Below, in pieces: positions 24,013-38,000 of a stretch of 64,000 nucleotides of DNA. Within the stretch, counting starts at the first letter, position 1, and each line of letters opens with the position of its first letter. This DNA comes from Amia ocellicauda (taxonomy: Eukaryota > Chordata > Actinopteri > Amiiformes > Amiidae): the NCBI RefSeq assembly GCF_036373705.1, contig NC_089863.1:21549119-21613118 (forward strand), in the 5' to 3' direction. Position numbers and translations under genes: made by a program. Below the pieces are notes generated by a model that searched no databases, was not told where the DNA came from, and saw only the letters and a list, made by a program, of their open reading frames with translations.

Positions 24013-25621
24013 TGAGGAAAGCCAGTATAAGTTACATGAAATCGATATGCTCCACACTGTGCTGACGGGAGGCCAAGGAAGTGTGTGTGTGAGTGTGAGT
24101 GTGAGTGTGTGTGTTTGTTTGTACAGAGAGAACGTGACAGACAAAGGTCAGTTCTCTCTCTACCATTTCTCCAGAGAGAAGGGGGGGGAAACGATGCAGA
24201 CGCAGCCGGTATGTTTGTGGACAGATAGGCGGATTACATCTGTGTGTACCGGCTCTTGTGCAGTGAAACGACAAGTGTTTACGTGTTTATTGCGTGTCAG
24301 TCTGATGATGATTATCGGTGGGCTTTATGTTGATATCCTGGGGGCTTTGCTGCTCTCTCAATTCATTGTTTTTTCAATTTAAGGCACTTAATTGGCCCGA
24401 CTAACCAACGCCACACTCGGGTCGTCATGGGGATGGTTGGCACCGGGTGTCATGCTCTCTGGACCTGGGGTCCTCAGGGTCCGTGCTCCGGGGGGGGCAG
24501 GCGCAGGGCATGTTTTCTCCTCTTTCTCATCCTTTCGGTTTGGTTCTAAGGAGGTGCCACGGCTGCTGCTGTTTTGATAGTAGCTGGCCATTTACAAAGC
24601 TATTTCAGTGTCGGTATTAAGAGAGAGAACTGCAGGCTTACCTCTCTGTGGTTTTCTTTTCCTCTTTTCTGCTGTTTCCTGTCTTTGGGATCTTCTTTTT
24701 TTGGTGTTTTTGTAATGTTTCACAATTTTGTTTATTCTTCCTTAGTTAAGTATAACTAACTTTTTTGTCGTTCATTTGGCATTTTATTTCACCCAGAAAC
24801 AATATAGAATGAACATATTTTAGGGGCTCATTTTTAGTTACGGCTGCTCTCCCTCTCTCTTTCTTTCTCTCTCCCTCTTCTCTCTTTCCCTCTTCTCTGC
24901 TCCCTCCCTCCCTCCCTCTCTCTCTCTCTCTCTCTCTCTGTCTTCACTTCACTCGACACCCACACGCATGCTGCCCGACCCTGCGCACAAACAGGCCCCC
25001 CATTCAGCAGACAGACACGCCCACAGCGTCCACCCCAGGACAATATCAACATTTACAGCGTGAAGGCATTCATAAAGAGAGTCACAACTCTCTCTCTCTC
25101 TCTCTTTTCCTTCTCGCTCTTTCTCCGTCCCTCCTACACTCTATCTGTCCGCCAGGCGCGCGTCATCTTTTTTTTTTTTTTTGGCCTAAAAAGTAAACGT
25201 GCTGCTATGTGTTCCAGGGGATACAGCCAGGCCCTGCGTTCCCGAGAGAGGGAGAGGGAGAGAGAGATAATGAACATGCCTCCAGTGTTGTGTAGAGCCG
25301 TGCACAGCGGCCTGTGTGCAGGAGGAACCCGTATTGTGCATACCGGCTGGGTGTGCCTGAGTCAGGTTAACTGTAATAGGAGCAAGAGACAATGAGACAT
25401 GCCAGCCTATCCCTCTCTCTCTACTTCTTTTTTTTTTCTTGTTCTTCCTCTATTTATCTTGCTGTCCCCTTCTCTCTCTCTCTTAAGTTCAAAATAAACT
25501 TTATTGTCATGACCAGCTGACAAAGCATCAACAGACACAGTGAGGAGAACAGAATCAACACAATAACAAAGTAAAATTAAAGATTTAAATAGCTTTACAG
25601 ATTTGACTCCCTCTCCATTTA

Positions 25622-25661
<40 letters not shown>

Positions 25662-26363
25662 GTTCGTTGATGTTATGCAGCTGTGTCACTTCCCTTGTAA
25701 TTCAGTCTCTTAATCCGAGACATTATGTGTGGGAGGGGGTGCCGTGTCTGTGTGTGTCGACGAGGCTGTGTGTGTGTTACTGTGTTGTTGGCATGTTGTG
25801 CGGAGAGAGAGAGAGAGAGAGGGGGCAGTCATTTGAATGGGTATGGTTGGGGGGAGGGTGGAGTGCAAGAAGAGCTGCTGAATTTAGTTGCTCAAGTTTG
25901 TGAGTCACTGTCCGGTTACACACACCCTCTCCCTCGCTCCCTCTCTCTCTCAGTTCAATTCAAGCTTTATTGGCATGACTTTTGTATACACGTATTGCCA
26001 AAGCATGTGATATAATTGATATGTATAGACAAGAAAATGTAAAACTAAAAAAGAAAGAATAAATTAGTAAATAATAAAGAAAATCATTGATAATAGAATG
26101 ATTAGGTCAATTTCAATAAATAAAAGTAATATATCATAATAAATAGTAATATTTAGAAAAACAAAAAAGAGAATACTATACATCAATAAAACATTCTTCA
26201 TTTCCTCTTATACACTCTCTCAACACCCTCTCTCCCTCTCCCTCTCCCTCTAATACTCATGCAAGCTCACACAAACGCACACAAACTCATGTGTGTAGCT
26301 GTCCCTATGCACAGGGGTGGGGGGGGCAGGTTTAGTAAGAGCATCTTGTGCAATAGCAGGAGG

Positions 26364-26424
<61 letters not shown>

Positions 26425-26972
26425 AGGGGGGAGCTCATGCTACAGTGACTCCAGGTGGCCTGAATCAGTTGCCGCCAGTTGTGTTTAGTGTTGTTCTTCC
26501 TGGGTCGTCTGGAGATTCAGAGGAGCTGTTGTGTCATCAGAGACACAAGTCCAGTCCAGCAGGGTCATCTGTGTCCCATTGCCAGCACAGCTTCCCGTCT
26601 CCCCTCTGCAGTCTGGAGCCTGGGGGGTGTGGGGGTGTAGACACTAATTAGAAGGCGGGTCTGTGGTGCAGCTGTGAGAACAGGAGGGCTCTCCTCTTGG
26701 TTTATAATTAGAAGGGTTTTGAAGTTGAGTGGTGCAATTCAGATCAACCACACGGTCACCCCCCCATTCCCACACTCGGAGTGGTCTGTGGCGCTGTGGG
26801 GTGCTGGGCGTTTGAAGTGGCCAGCCCTGCCGGCTCCAGTCCGAGTTATTTTGGTCTGCTGGGGGCAGGGTATGTGCAGGTCCAGCCCTGTCTCAGTCTC
26901 TGTTGGCGTGTTCACGTCCACTTCCGATCCATATCAAACTCATCGGTAGCATTTGATCCTGGCAGTGTGGAG
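23068..26972. other. CERS2 intron 1, 5' part, microsatellite-rich
   Basis: Contains (GT)n at about 23562-23594, (GA)n then (CA)n at about 23810-23871, (AAT)n at about 23981-24013, CT runs at about 24918-24939 and 25626-25659, two TTTATTG-family repeats (about 25487-25610 and 25952-26190) and (GA)n at about 26370-26418. No exon recognised. Confidence 0.7.
25952..26190. repeat. Dispersed repeat, TTTATTGGCATGAC family
   Basis: Begins CAATTCAAGCTTTATTGGCA, then TATTGCCAAAGCATG and an A/T-rich body. Same family as copies at about 25487, 44885 and, in reverse, 56395 and 57515. Confidence 0.65.
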
Positions 26973-27906
26973 TAGGGATGGGCAGTTCGGTTCTTCTTAG
27001 TGACTCGATTCATTTGATTCAGTTCAGTTTGGTGAATCAATTCATTTCGTTCATTTGATTCACTGATTCAGTGACTCGAACAAATGCACACCGAATCAGG
27101 ATTGGTTAGATAGACTTGAACCGGAAAGAACGAGTCTTTCACAAACTGCACACCACAAAAGCCAGGAAAACTCTATATTTGAGTGGGTTAAATTCAATAC
27201 AGTTGTGACAAATCTATATTTAAAGTCCTGTAGATAACAACAGTTTGAAGCATGAACATTATTTAGCCAACACAATGAATTAAATGTAATATATTGTTTT
27301 AATAATAATGTTAAATAAATGTCTTGCGCATAGGTGTATCTCAATTATTATTAATATTAATAATAATAATAATAATAATAATTGGTTATTTTGTTGATTT
27401 AACTCAAGATGACATAATAATTTATGCAAAATATTTTGTGTATAAAACATTACAAAAACAGACTTCATAGTGATTATTATATTTTTATTTGTTTGGCAGA
27501 CGTACCCAATGAATACAAACTGTAATACACACACACACATTATGTACAGTATATAATATTGCATAAATGTCTAATCTCATTTTCTAACGGCGTAATCCGT
27601 GGCACTTGGTCTGGATAATGTGACGCCGTTTTGGCTCATAGTTACAGACTTATTTCTTATGCACTAAGCAAGAGGGAATTTAGAACCAACATTGGCACTC
27701 AGTGAGTTGTCAGGACGAACGAATCCGCCAGAATCGAGAGTCAGAGAGTCATTGAGCGCTGTCGAGGCGGGCCTCCGGCTCCTGAGCGCCGCTGCTGCTC
27801 ACAGTGAATCAAAAGAGCCGATTCAATGCGTCACTGATCCGAGTCCCATCGTCACCAAAATGATTAGTTAAAAAAGAATGAATCATTCGCGAACTGCACA
27901 TCACTA
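26973..27906. mobile_element. hAT-type non-autonomous element, 934 bp, with target-site duplication
   Basis: The left end TAGGGATGGGCAGTTCG and the inverted right end TAGTGATGTGCAGTTCG form a terminal inverted repeat. Flanks GTGTGGAG (26965-26972) and GTGTGGCG (27907-27914) match at 7 of 8 bases, the 8-bp duplication typical of hAT transposons. The interior is A/T-rich with GATTCA-type repeats near the left end and no transposase frame. Lies in CERS2 intron 1. Confidence 0.85.
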
Positions 27907-27914
27907 GTGTGGCG

Positions 27915-29782
27915 CTCGGCCGGCTCAAGTTCCAGCATGCACTGCGGTGGCGTGTGTTTTAGAAGCAGACGGCAAACAAACACCTTCACAGCAGTGGAGC
28001 AGATAGGAGAACACTTCCCTACTGCCCGTATTATAAATAAGATATTGTTAAAATTAACACTATAGGACTTATTTTATGTTGGCAAGAATATATAATTGTA
28101 TTTTTTAGGCCTGTCCCGAAGGGTAGGAACACTTCGAAGCTTCGTTGGTGCTCATTTGCATATATATCGATGATGTCAGATTTGAATGAAAACCCTACTT
28201 TTTTTTTTGTACAGGTTATACATATAAACAGAATAAAACATCCAACTGTAGTATAACAAGTTATCTCGAACAGTAATAATGTTTTTATATTATTACATGC
28301 ACATGTATAGGTATTGGTTTTATTTGCATGAAACATTTTAACGTTCCCAATCACCTTACTCATAATAAACTGTATGTGCAGTGACTTTGTAATTTGTATT
28401 TTATTCAATACAGAAAAAGTGTCTGACTCGATGTAAAATGCTAAATGAATAAACCCCAGTGTTCAGTAACATTAAGAAAGATAACTAGGCTATACTAAAA
28501 GTAGTAAATACTAAAGACACTAACCTTAACATTTGGGTTAACTATAATAAAGACTCCATTCTACAGTTCAGAGTTATATATTTTTTGGTATATTATTAAT
28601 AATAATAATAAAAATAATAATGGATCGATTGCAACGAACTTGCAGAGTTAGCGGAACTGCGTACTAAACACTGATCATCTCCTAATAAATCATGCATAAT
28701 ATTTTAAAGTTAGTTGGGTAAATGATCCCGGAGATTGATTGTCCCTCTGTGATAACAATTTTCAGTTGCACAGCTTACATTAAGCTTTCTGGGGCTCTTC
28801 TGTGCATTTAGCAAAAAATTCCCAACCGCAGAAGTTGTACATTTCCATTATATATAACAACCTGCTGTAAAGATGACAGATAAAGAAACAATAACTCAGA
28901 GTGGTCCACATGCATGCTGGCTGATGGGGATAGTGCACTTTCAGAAGAAGAAAACCGTATATAAATGTAATCGTATATTCTCAAAATACATTGTTTAAAT
29001 GTAATCTGGTCCAAAGCCTGCTGACATGACAGTGGAATTTGAGGGACTTTTTATGACTGTTTTGAACTGTTATATCCATCGTAGTATACACATCTAATGT
29101 TTTAATTTAGGTAGTGCGACATCAGAAGTGTGGTTTAGTGTTGTAACTCTCGCTGGGGTTTCCAAGCAGCCGACCCAACTCATCATTGCGGTCCAACAGC
29201 AACTCGTTGTATTGGTTATTACTGCAGCTTACAGGTCTCGGGGACTGAACTCACTCACTCACTCATACTGACTCGTTCTTCTGCCTCCCTTCACCTGTTA
29301 TCCCCTCTCCCCGCGCTCCTCCCCACCGCACCGCCCTCACCCCATCAACCGTTTATTGGGTGCGGTGGTGCGCTCCAGTATTCAAACATAGTCCATTTCT
29401 TTTAAGAAGAGAAAAATAATTAGATGTGATTGTCACGTGGCGAACATTCGAATGTTCGTAAAAACCTCAGAATGTCTGGAGACCGAACGAACCTTCGAAC
29501 GTTCGAACCTTTGATGATGGCCCTGTTTGCATTGGTTGCAAAAATATGAAAGTGCGTTGGTTTTACTTGTTATAATAATTCGTAATGAGATGGACTGTTT
29601 TTGATATAGCTCTGTGTTAAAGGACTTATTTAATATTTACATATAATGAAGTTTGGACTCACGTGTTATTGCGTGTGCGAGGACCCCTGTGGTGGTTGAC
29701 CAATGATTCTGATCAAATGTACCAAATAATTTGAGCTGGATCAGAAATGGTGTGTAAAAGCGCTTTGTTGTGTAATCAGGGT
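27915..29782. other. CERS2 intron 1, A/T-rich; possible degraded hAT element at about 28106-29525
   Basis: The segment starts near TAGGCCTGTCCCGAAGG and ends near a sequence whose reverse reads CAGGGCCATCATCAAAGG; both ends are followed inward by TTCGAA-rich sequence. No convincing target-site duplication was found, so the element call is weak. Confidence 0.35.
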
Positions 29783-29790
29783 GTGTGTGT

Positions 29791-31105
29791 TAGAGCCCGA
29801 CTGATACAGGTTTTTTGGGTCCAATACTGATAATTGGGAAGCAAAATTTCCCGATTACCGATGTATCTGCCAATTATTTACTTTTTTGTTCACATGCAAA
29901 ACGGACATTTTCTAGCATGGATCCCTCAAATCTCTCCATGTCAGAGAAATTGTCAAATATGCCATGAAGGCAGGATTTTTACATAATAAACTTAACATAA
30001 ATTACATCAATAACATCCACAAATCAAACATTGTATTTTTTTTAAATACATTAGAATAAGGGAGAGTAAAGGAGAAAATTAAACGTATGCATGTTCTATA
30101 CATTAGAACAAAGACCAAGGTATGTGAGCAATTTCACACACAAATAGACAAATGTTCTATACATTAGAGCAAATACTATGGTAGTGGTAATTGCTGGTCT
30201 AGATTATATTTGTATTTTACACGCGTCAGGTTTTCTCAGGTCTCAAGTCCTGCTCGGTACTCCATACTGCTGATCATACAGGGGCAGGTTATAGCGCAGA
30301 CAGCACAACACAGCTGTATTTGTTTAAAAACATGCATTTAAAAATGCCCTCAATTGTAACATATTTAATATATATGTTAAGCGTATGCAATATGAATCAC
30401 AGCCAAAAGACGATGCAGGATTTGAAATAGTTTTATAAATACCATGTATAGTTTCAGTTTTATCCAACATTGTCTGAGAGATGCATTTTTCGTAAATTTT
30501 CTTTAGTTGTTTTACTGTGATCTGAGCATGCTTGTCATTTGGAGACAGTTTTTGTCTGCGGATATCCAGTCAACATTTTCAGCAAATATTTCCTGTTTTT
30601 CTGTATTTTAATTAATTAAGCGATTTAATTAACTTTTCAGTAAAAATGTGCCATAGAATACATTAATCTTCAGTCATGATGAAAATAATCAAAACCGTGG
30701 GTACTCAAATGCAGCACAGCCTTCAAAAACACTTTCTATTGGTTATGAGGGTTTTAGTAAAACACATGTTTATTAGTTTGAGCCCTGTGTTTCTCAGTGG
30801 GGGTGTTTGTTACACCACGGTGCACCGCCGCACATGAGAATCAGTGTCGTAAGATCCCAGTGGAAACTAAAGCACCATAACTACGTTAAAAAATAATGGT
30901 AAATAATTATAATAATGACTGTAAAACCAAATAAATGTGTTTATTTGTCTGAATTCTGACTAAGGATTTTATGGTAATTTGAAAAAATATTTAGCCAATG
31001 GGTTGAGAAAATATATTGGTGGTATATCGGTGGAATATGTGCTGATACTGATATTGCTGTAAAAGGCCAATAATATCGGTGCTCCGATAGATCTGTCGGG
31101 CCCTG
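29791..31105. mobile_element. hAT-type non-autonomous element, 1315 bp, with 8-bp target-site duplication
   Basis: Ends TAGAGCCCGAC and (inverted) CAGGGCCCGAC are followed inward by TGATAC and AGATCTATCGG, the hAT terminal pattern. Flanks are GTGTGTGT at 29783-29790 and GTGTGTGT at 31106-31113; the match is perfect but low complexity, so it is weaker evidence than a unique octamer. A/T-rich interior without a transposase frame. Confidence 0.8.
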
Positions 31106-31119
31106 GTGTGTGTGGTGTG

Positions 31120-32157
31120 TGATGAGACCGAATAGTCGACAATGTAACTATTCCTTAAAGATGGTCACTATGGACAAGTGAATCCAACATTTGAGAGATA
31201 CAAAAAAATAGTATATATTGATTTGATTTTAAAGCCTGTACAGTTGATTGGCTCTCTATGTAGCTGTAATGAAGATTGATGGGAGGGTGGGATTTTCTAT
31301 TTCTTATCTGTGATTGGCTAAACTAGAACATACAGACATTATGGTCACGTTCATCCTGTGCGGCTCCACCAATGGGATTGGTGGGATTCTGCAAATATGT
31401 GCGTATCTGTGGAAATAATACATACAAAGTAAATGAAAACACTGTTTAGTGTATAGTATGTGCAGTGCAATTAAACTACCACAAATCTACAACTGGTGTG
31501 TTAACCCACCTAAAAGCCGCTTCTGCGACACTAGCAATGACAGAAAGCCAGCTGTTGCTATTTATTCTGTATTCACTGCAACTCGAACGCACAGGTGTGT
31601 TTCTGAACACAGACCGACAGTCTGTGTTGAGTGTGGTTTGGAAACGTGGAAAAGTACATTGTTTAGTTAAGTATACCGTATAAATTAGATAGTCTAATAC
31701 ATTTTGGATTTTGCTGTTTTTACAGGAAAACATTGCCACAAGGTCATTAATGTTCAGGCATTTTCGTTGCAGCTAACATTGCTAAACTATTATTGAATGG
31801 AAACTAATACAAATTGAAAAACATTTTAGTCTGTCACTTACGGCTGTTATTGCAAAATATTCCTTTGTCAACAAATATTCACAACCTTTATAGTTACCAC
31901 TCTGACATGAGATGATTATTGCTGCTGTTATTATGCCATTTCCATACGTCTTCTAATAGGAAGGTATTTTTACACAGACTAATGTTTATTTAACAAACTT
32001 GTGTTAGATAAGAATTTTAAAATAAAGTTCACAACTTTTTCCAATTGCAAACATGTCACATTTTGAATGGGTCGGCGGGGGGACAGGCGATTATTTGAAT
32101 AGTCGTGGACAACAGCTGTGGAATTATCGATAATATTTGTCACGCACATCCCTAGTT
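31120..32157. mobile_element. Degenerate hAT relic with BED-finger-like remnant (copy 1)
   Basis: Ends in CACGCACATCCCTAG, the inverse of a hAT-like TAGGGATGTGCGTG terminus. Positions 31432-31790 and about 31840-32020 are highly similar to 51401-51820 and about 52440-52640. The + frame near 31465 reads like a BED zinc finger (LNYHKSTTGVLTHLK), characteristic of hAT transposases, but is short and broken. Confidence 0.65.
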
Positions 32158-32398
32158 AGTGTATGTGTGAGAGTGCATATGTAATGTTAGTGAGTGTTTA
32201 GTGTGTGTGGTGTTGAAGTCTCTCTGAGCAGAGTCCACAGACTTGGTGAGTTGGCACTTTTTCCGCAATCATAAACACTGAGTGACTGACAGAGCTCAGC
32301 CAGGAACCTGACGCACAGGCAGTGTTTCAGCCAGCCAGCCAGGCAGGCAGGCAGGCAGGCAGTGTGTCAGTCATTGTGTCCTTCTGTCTGTCTGTCTC

Positions 32399-32401
32399 TC
32401 A

Positions 32402-32438
<37 letters not shown>
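32399..32438. repeat. (CT)n tract forming the CERS2 exon 2 acceptor
   Basis: A pure CT run ending directly at the CAG acceptor before the initiation codon exon. Confidence 0.9.
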
Positions 32439-32439
<1 letters not shown>

Positions 32440-32440
32440 G

Positions 32441-35027
32441 ATGTTGCAGGTTGTGTACGAGTGGTTCTGGTGGGACCGGCTCTGGCTGCCCTACAACCTG
32501 ACCTGGTCGGACCTGCAGGATCGCGATGGCCGCGTCTATGCCAAGGCCACCGACCTGTGGGTGACCCTGCCGCTCGCCCTGCTCTTCATGGTCATCCGCC
32601 AGCTGTTTGAGCGGTGAGTCTGGGGCCGTGGCAGCGCCCCCTGCGACCATGAGGGGAAGTGCGGCCTTGAAGTCTCTCTCTCTTGAAGACTTCTCTCTCT
32701 CTCTCTCTCAATGCTGATCCATGTCTGCCCCCCCCAGGTATTTGGCCACGCCCCTGGCCAGTTTGCTGGGGGTGCGAGAGACGGTGCGGCCCAGAGCCAA
32801 CCACAACCCCACACTGGAGAGCTTCTACAACAGCAGCGCCAAGCACCCCAAACAGGTCAGCCCTGACACACTCACCCATTCGTCCGCACACAAACACACG
32901 TAGACACACACACCCACACCAATCCATCCCTACTTAAACACACGCACCCCTTCCCCCACTTCACACACACACACACAACCTCTCCACACAAATGCACACA
33001 CCCTGCCCACAAAAACACACATACAAATCCCCCACTCCCCACTCACACACACACCCCTCCCCACTTAAACACACACCCAACCCCCCCACACACAAACACA
33101 CAGGTTTGGAAACCTTTAGACAAGCCGTTCTCTTCTAACAGAGTGATGTGGAGAGCTTGTCCAGGCAGACGGGCTGCTCTGTGCGTCAGGTCCAGCGCTG
33201 GTTCCGGCGCCGGAGGAACCAGGACCGGCCCAGCCTGCTCAAGAAGTTCCGGGAGGCCAGGTAGGCCAGCGCCACTCAGCGTAACGCACCGCCCACGACA
33301 TACCGGGTCACGGGACTGCACTGTACAACACTCCTGCCGCTCACAGCCACACGCCACCGCGGTGATACTGCATACACGGCACAGAAGGGACACAGCCATC
33401 AGAGCCACACATGTCCCACGAGCACATGCACCGCACTGCCGCACCACAGCAGCACAGCACAGGGTGCAGTGCAGTCCCACACACATCTGTGTTGTCAGTG
33501 GTCAGTGTGTAGTGCTTGTGTCAGTAGTGTCTGTCAGTACATGTACATCTGTCTGTATCTGTGTGTGTAAGTGTTTGATTCGAGTCAGTGAGTATGTGCA
33601 TGTCTGTGTCTGCGTGTGTCTGTGTGTGTTGTGACATTACCTCTGAAACAGTCTTTTGTTTGCTTGTGAACAACAGAGTCACTGTTCATTCAGCATTACA
33701 ATCTGGCTCCCTCCCTCCCTCCTCTGTCAAGGCAGTGTGTGTGTGTGTGTGTGTGAAACTGTGTCTGCAGTGTGTGTGTGTGTGTGTGTATGAGAGAAAC
33801 TGTGTGTCCACAGTGTGTGTTGAGACCGTGTGCTTCTCTTCCAGTTGGAGATTTACCTTTTACCTTCTTGCTTTCATTGCTGGCCTGGCGGCGCTGATCG
33901 ATGTGAGTATTCCTCTCCTCCCTCTCTCCCTCCCTCCCTCTATCCTCCTCTCCCTCCCCCTCTCAGCCTCTTGTTTCACTCTTCTCTGTGTCTCTACTGT
34001 ACCTCTTCCTCAGCCATCCTCTCCCTCCCTCTCATCCTCCGATTTTAATAAAATGAACAAAAAACAGAAATACAATCGTTCACAAGTTGTGCTGATATCT
34101 CTCTCTCTCTCTTTCTCTCTCGTGTGTTTCAGAAACCATGGTTTTATGACCTGAAGGAGGTTTGGAAAGGATTCCCCACTCTGGTTTGTTTATAATTATT
34201 ATTGCAAATACTTATTATTAGTAGTAGTGCTGTTATTTACGTGTTGATATCCATATTGTTAAATCTCCTTTTTCCCCTCCTCCACTCTTGCCACCCCTTC
34301 CCTCTCTCCTCGCCTCTCCAGACGATGCTGCCCTCTCAGTATTGGTATTATATGATTGAGCTGGGATTCTACTGGTCTCTGCTGTTCAGTGTGGCATCTG
34401 ACGTCAAGAGGAAAGTGAGTCTTGATCCCCCCCTTCGGTGTGTGTGTGTGTGTGTCAGTAAACAGGAAAAAAGTATCTGATCAAGAGTTTTAACCACTTT
34501 CTCTCTCTGTCTATCTCCCTCTCTCTCTCTCTCTCAGGACTTTAATGAGCAGATCGTCCACCATGTTGCCACTATAATCCTGATCAGTTTCTCTTGGTGT
34601 GTGAATTACATCCGTGCCGGCACTCTCATCATGTTTGTGCACGACTCCTCGGACTACCTGCTGGAGGTACGGACACACTGACGCACTGACCGATTGACGG
34701 AAAGCACGCACTGATGGACTAATGCAATGACTGACGCACTGACCGTCTCCCTCTCTCTCAGTCTGCAAAGATGTTCAACTACGCCGGCTGGAAGAACACC
34801 TGTAATGCCATCTTCATCGTCTTCGCCGCCATCTTCATCTTCACACGCCTGGTCATCTTCCCCTTCTGGTGAGACGCGCACAACACCAGACACAAGACAC
34901 CGCTCGCACAACACAAACACACACAAAACACACTACATACCCTGTACACATTGACGCACACTGCACGCACTACACACTGTACACCCCTCTCCCGGACACT
35001 GTACTGTACATGGGTGTCAGTGTGTAT

Positions 35028-35062
<35 letters not shown>

Positions 35063-38000
35063 GATACTGTACTGTACGTGGGTGTACCCAGTCCAGCTGT
35101 ACCCGCCCTTCTTCGGGTACTACTTCTTCAACGGGCTGCTGCTGGTGCTGCAGGGGCTGCATGTGTTCTGGGCCGTCCTCATCCTGCGCATGGCCGCCAA
35201 GTTCCTCACCGGCAAGGTACCGGAGAGGGGGAGGAGACGGGCAGAGGGGTGGACGGGGTAGAAATGGGAAGGGGAGGGATAGAGGGAGGAGATCAGAGGT
35301 GGAGGAGCGATAGAGGGAGAAGGGGGAGGAGATTGTAGGGGGAGAGGGAGGGGCAGATGGGTCTAGTGCAGGGGTCTCAAACTCAGTTCCTGGAGGGCTG
35401 TGTGTATGATGCTGGTTTTTGTTCCAACAGAGTCCTCAATTACTTAATTGGTCTAATTGTTTAATTGGCTAGATACATTTCAACACCTATCCAGGCCTCG
35501 GGATATTTTATAAGCAACTGTACCTTGAATCAAATGCACTTTTAGACCATCAACTGTAAAATACCTTGCAATATATTTTTTAAATGTATCAAACTAGAAT
35601 GCTAAATTTCCTGGAGAAACTCTATCTGCATGTGACAGTATGTTTGAGTAGAGTACGCAGTATGTTTCACTGTACATGTAGCACTGTAGGAAGTACAAGA
35701 TACTACAGTATACTATAGTCAGATGTGGGTTTAGAGATTTTGTGGCCCTAGGCTATGCACAGTTTGAGGCCCCTCTTCACACAGAAAAAATAAACAAAAT
35801 GCAGGTGACCTGAGGCTGGGCACACAGTGAATGCCAGTGTAAAGGCAATTAATGGTACTGATGTTACAGTGGTGAGAGCCTATAGCCTACTGGTAGACCA
35901 ATGTAAACGGCACGAAAGACACCACCATAAATAATTTATAAACAGTACAGGCTGTGCTGTGGCACTGTACCATACTTTAAGGTGGCATCAGCCAATACAA
36001 GGCAAGAGCACTGTAACGGTATTAGGTCATTACAGAAGTAAGCCACGCAGAACTGCAGAAGTGTGTGCTACACAAACGCGGCAATACATCTAAAAATTGA
36101 GACTGTTGTGAGGTTGATGTAAAGCATTCAAAATATCCAACTTACCGATGATGTCATATTAGTGGATCTTTTTCCTGCTTTTCTTTGAAGCAAACTCACT
36201 GATTGATAAGGGTGACGTCCCTCTGACGCAGCAGATCCTGTTCAACAGACATCAGAGTCTGTGGTTCAGCCACAGTTCACCCACTGAGGTCCTGAGTTTG
36301 TTTGATCAATCCCAGCTTGAAAAAGACTCTCACCTCTTGCATTTGTGGCAGATAAAGTCAAATCTATTCTGAAAGCAATATCCACATGAGGGAAAACAGT
36401 ATGACATCCCTTATCCTTAAATGAACATATTCCGTGGTGACTGGGCAGTGCACAAACTGAAGGAGTTCCTCAGGAAAACAGTGGATTTTACTAATGTTTC
36501 ACGGTCTCACAATGAAGATCTTACAGTCGATCGCTGCTTCCACATCGTTTCCAAACAAAGTATTACTTCCTCCCGGCTTTTTCTTTAAAATAATTCTGAC
36601 CTGTCAAAGGCTCTCTGGACTGTCACTCAGCTTAGTCCCGCCCTCAAGCAGAGGTACATGAGTCAATCAGTGAAGCGAAGTTTTGGAACAGAACTGCTAC
36701 AGGGGGCAGAACGTATCTGATGCGTCTGATTGGTTACTTGCCTTTAGGAGGCGGGACATACATGACATGAGTTTTGACAGGTTTGTAATCTTGGAGACGG
36801 CTCTGCCCCACGTCTTGTCATCCTGTGCGGTTGCACACACTCGCTCAATAGGCGAGCCGGCCCTGCCCACTCATTTTTGTAGACCCACGCAAGGTCAAAC
36901 TTAGAAAAGACAGCATTGCCAGACATTTTCAACTAGGACTTGATAGTAATAATTTATGGCACAATAGGTGTGGGTTTATTTTCAGGAAAAAAGCTCAGAG
37001 AAACGTAATTACTAAACAACCAACATTATAATTAACATTTGTACTTCCCTTGCTGAGGCCCCCTGGTGGAGAGAGGCCCTAGGCTGCAGCCTTCATGGCC
37101 TGTGTGGTTAACATGGGCCAGACTGTAGTATAAAAGTGTAATATGGTATAAAATTGTATTACAGTATTTGTTGTAGTCTAGTATAATGTATTACTTTGTA
37201 TTATTGTTATTACTATAGTATACAACAGTGTACCATAGTGTTTGTTGAACTGTAGTACATTACATGGTACTACAGTATTCAATAGTCTACTATAGTATAA
37301 AAATGTGCTATAGTATATCACAGGCTACTACAGTATATGGTACTATAATAGTATATTATGGTTTAAATCAGTGTACTACAGTATGTGTTGTAGGTTGTAG
37401 TAGTGAATCATATGGAATAATATTAATCGCTACTAAACCTCTATATATATGAATTTAATGTACTATAATTATTATTAGTAGTAGATGTGGTAGAAGCATT
37501 ATCATCATCTGGCATTATAAGGGGAAAATGTATGGTAAATACTTTCTTAAAAGCATGTATAAATCATGGTCAAATCATACACAATACGCTATATTAGGCC
37601 AATAGGGAATGATCTGAGGTATGTATGGAATTTTTTCTGACATTTTCTAGCGCACAGTTGTGATAAGTGAATAATATGGTGCTAAATAATTGCAACTAAA
37701 GTCCTGTATATACAAATTTAATGTAGTATAGTTATTAGTAGTAGAAGAGGTATAAGTATTATACCCGGCCCTCAAGGAATTGAGGTTGAGACCCCTGGTA
37801 TAGTGAGAGATGAGAGTAGAGAGAAGGAGGAGATCAGGGGGAGGAGGGATGGAGGATATGGGTCTAGTGAGAGATGAGAGTGGAGAGGGGGAAGGACACT
37901 TTTTCGATTTTTGATTTCTTAACACTTTCCTCTCTTCCCCCCCTTTCCGTCAGTTCGTGGAGGATGAGAGGAGCGACAGGGAGGAGACTGACAACTCGGA

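Noticed and set aside
28106..29525. Third complete hAT element in CERS2 intron 1
   Set aside because: The ends resemble each other only partly and the flanking octamers do not match; kept only as a weak possibility.
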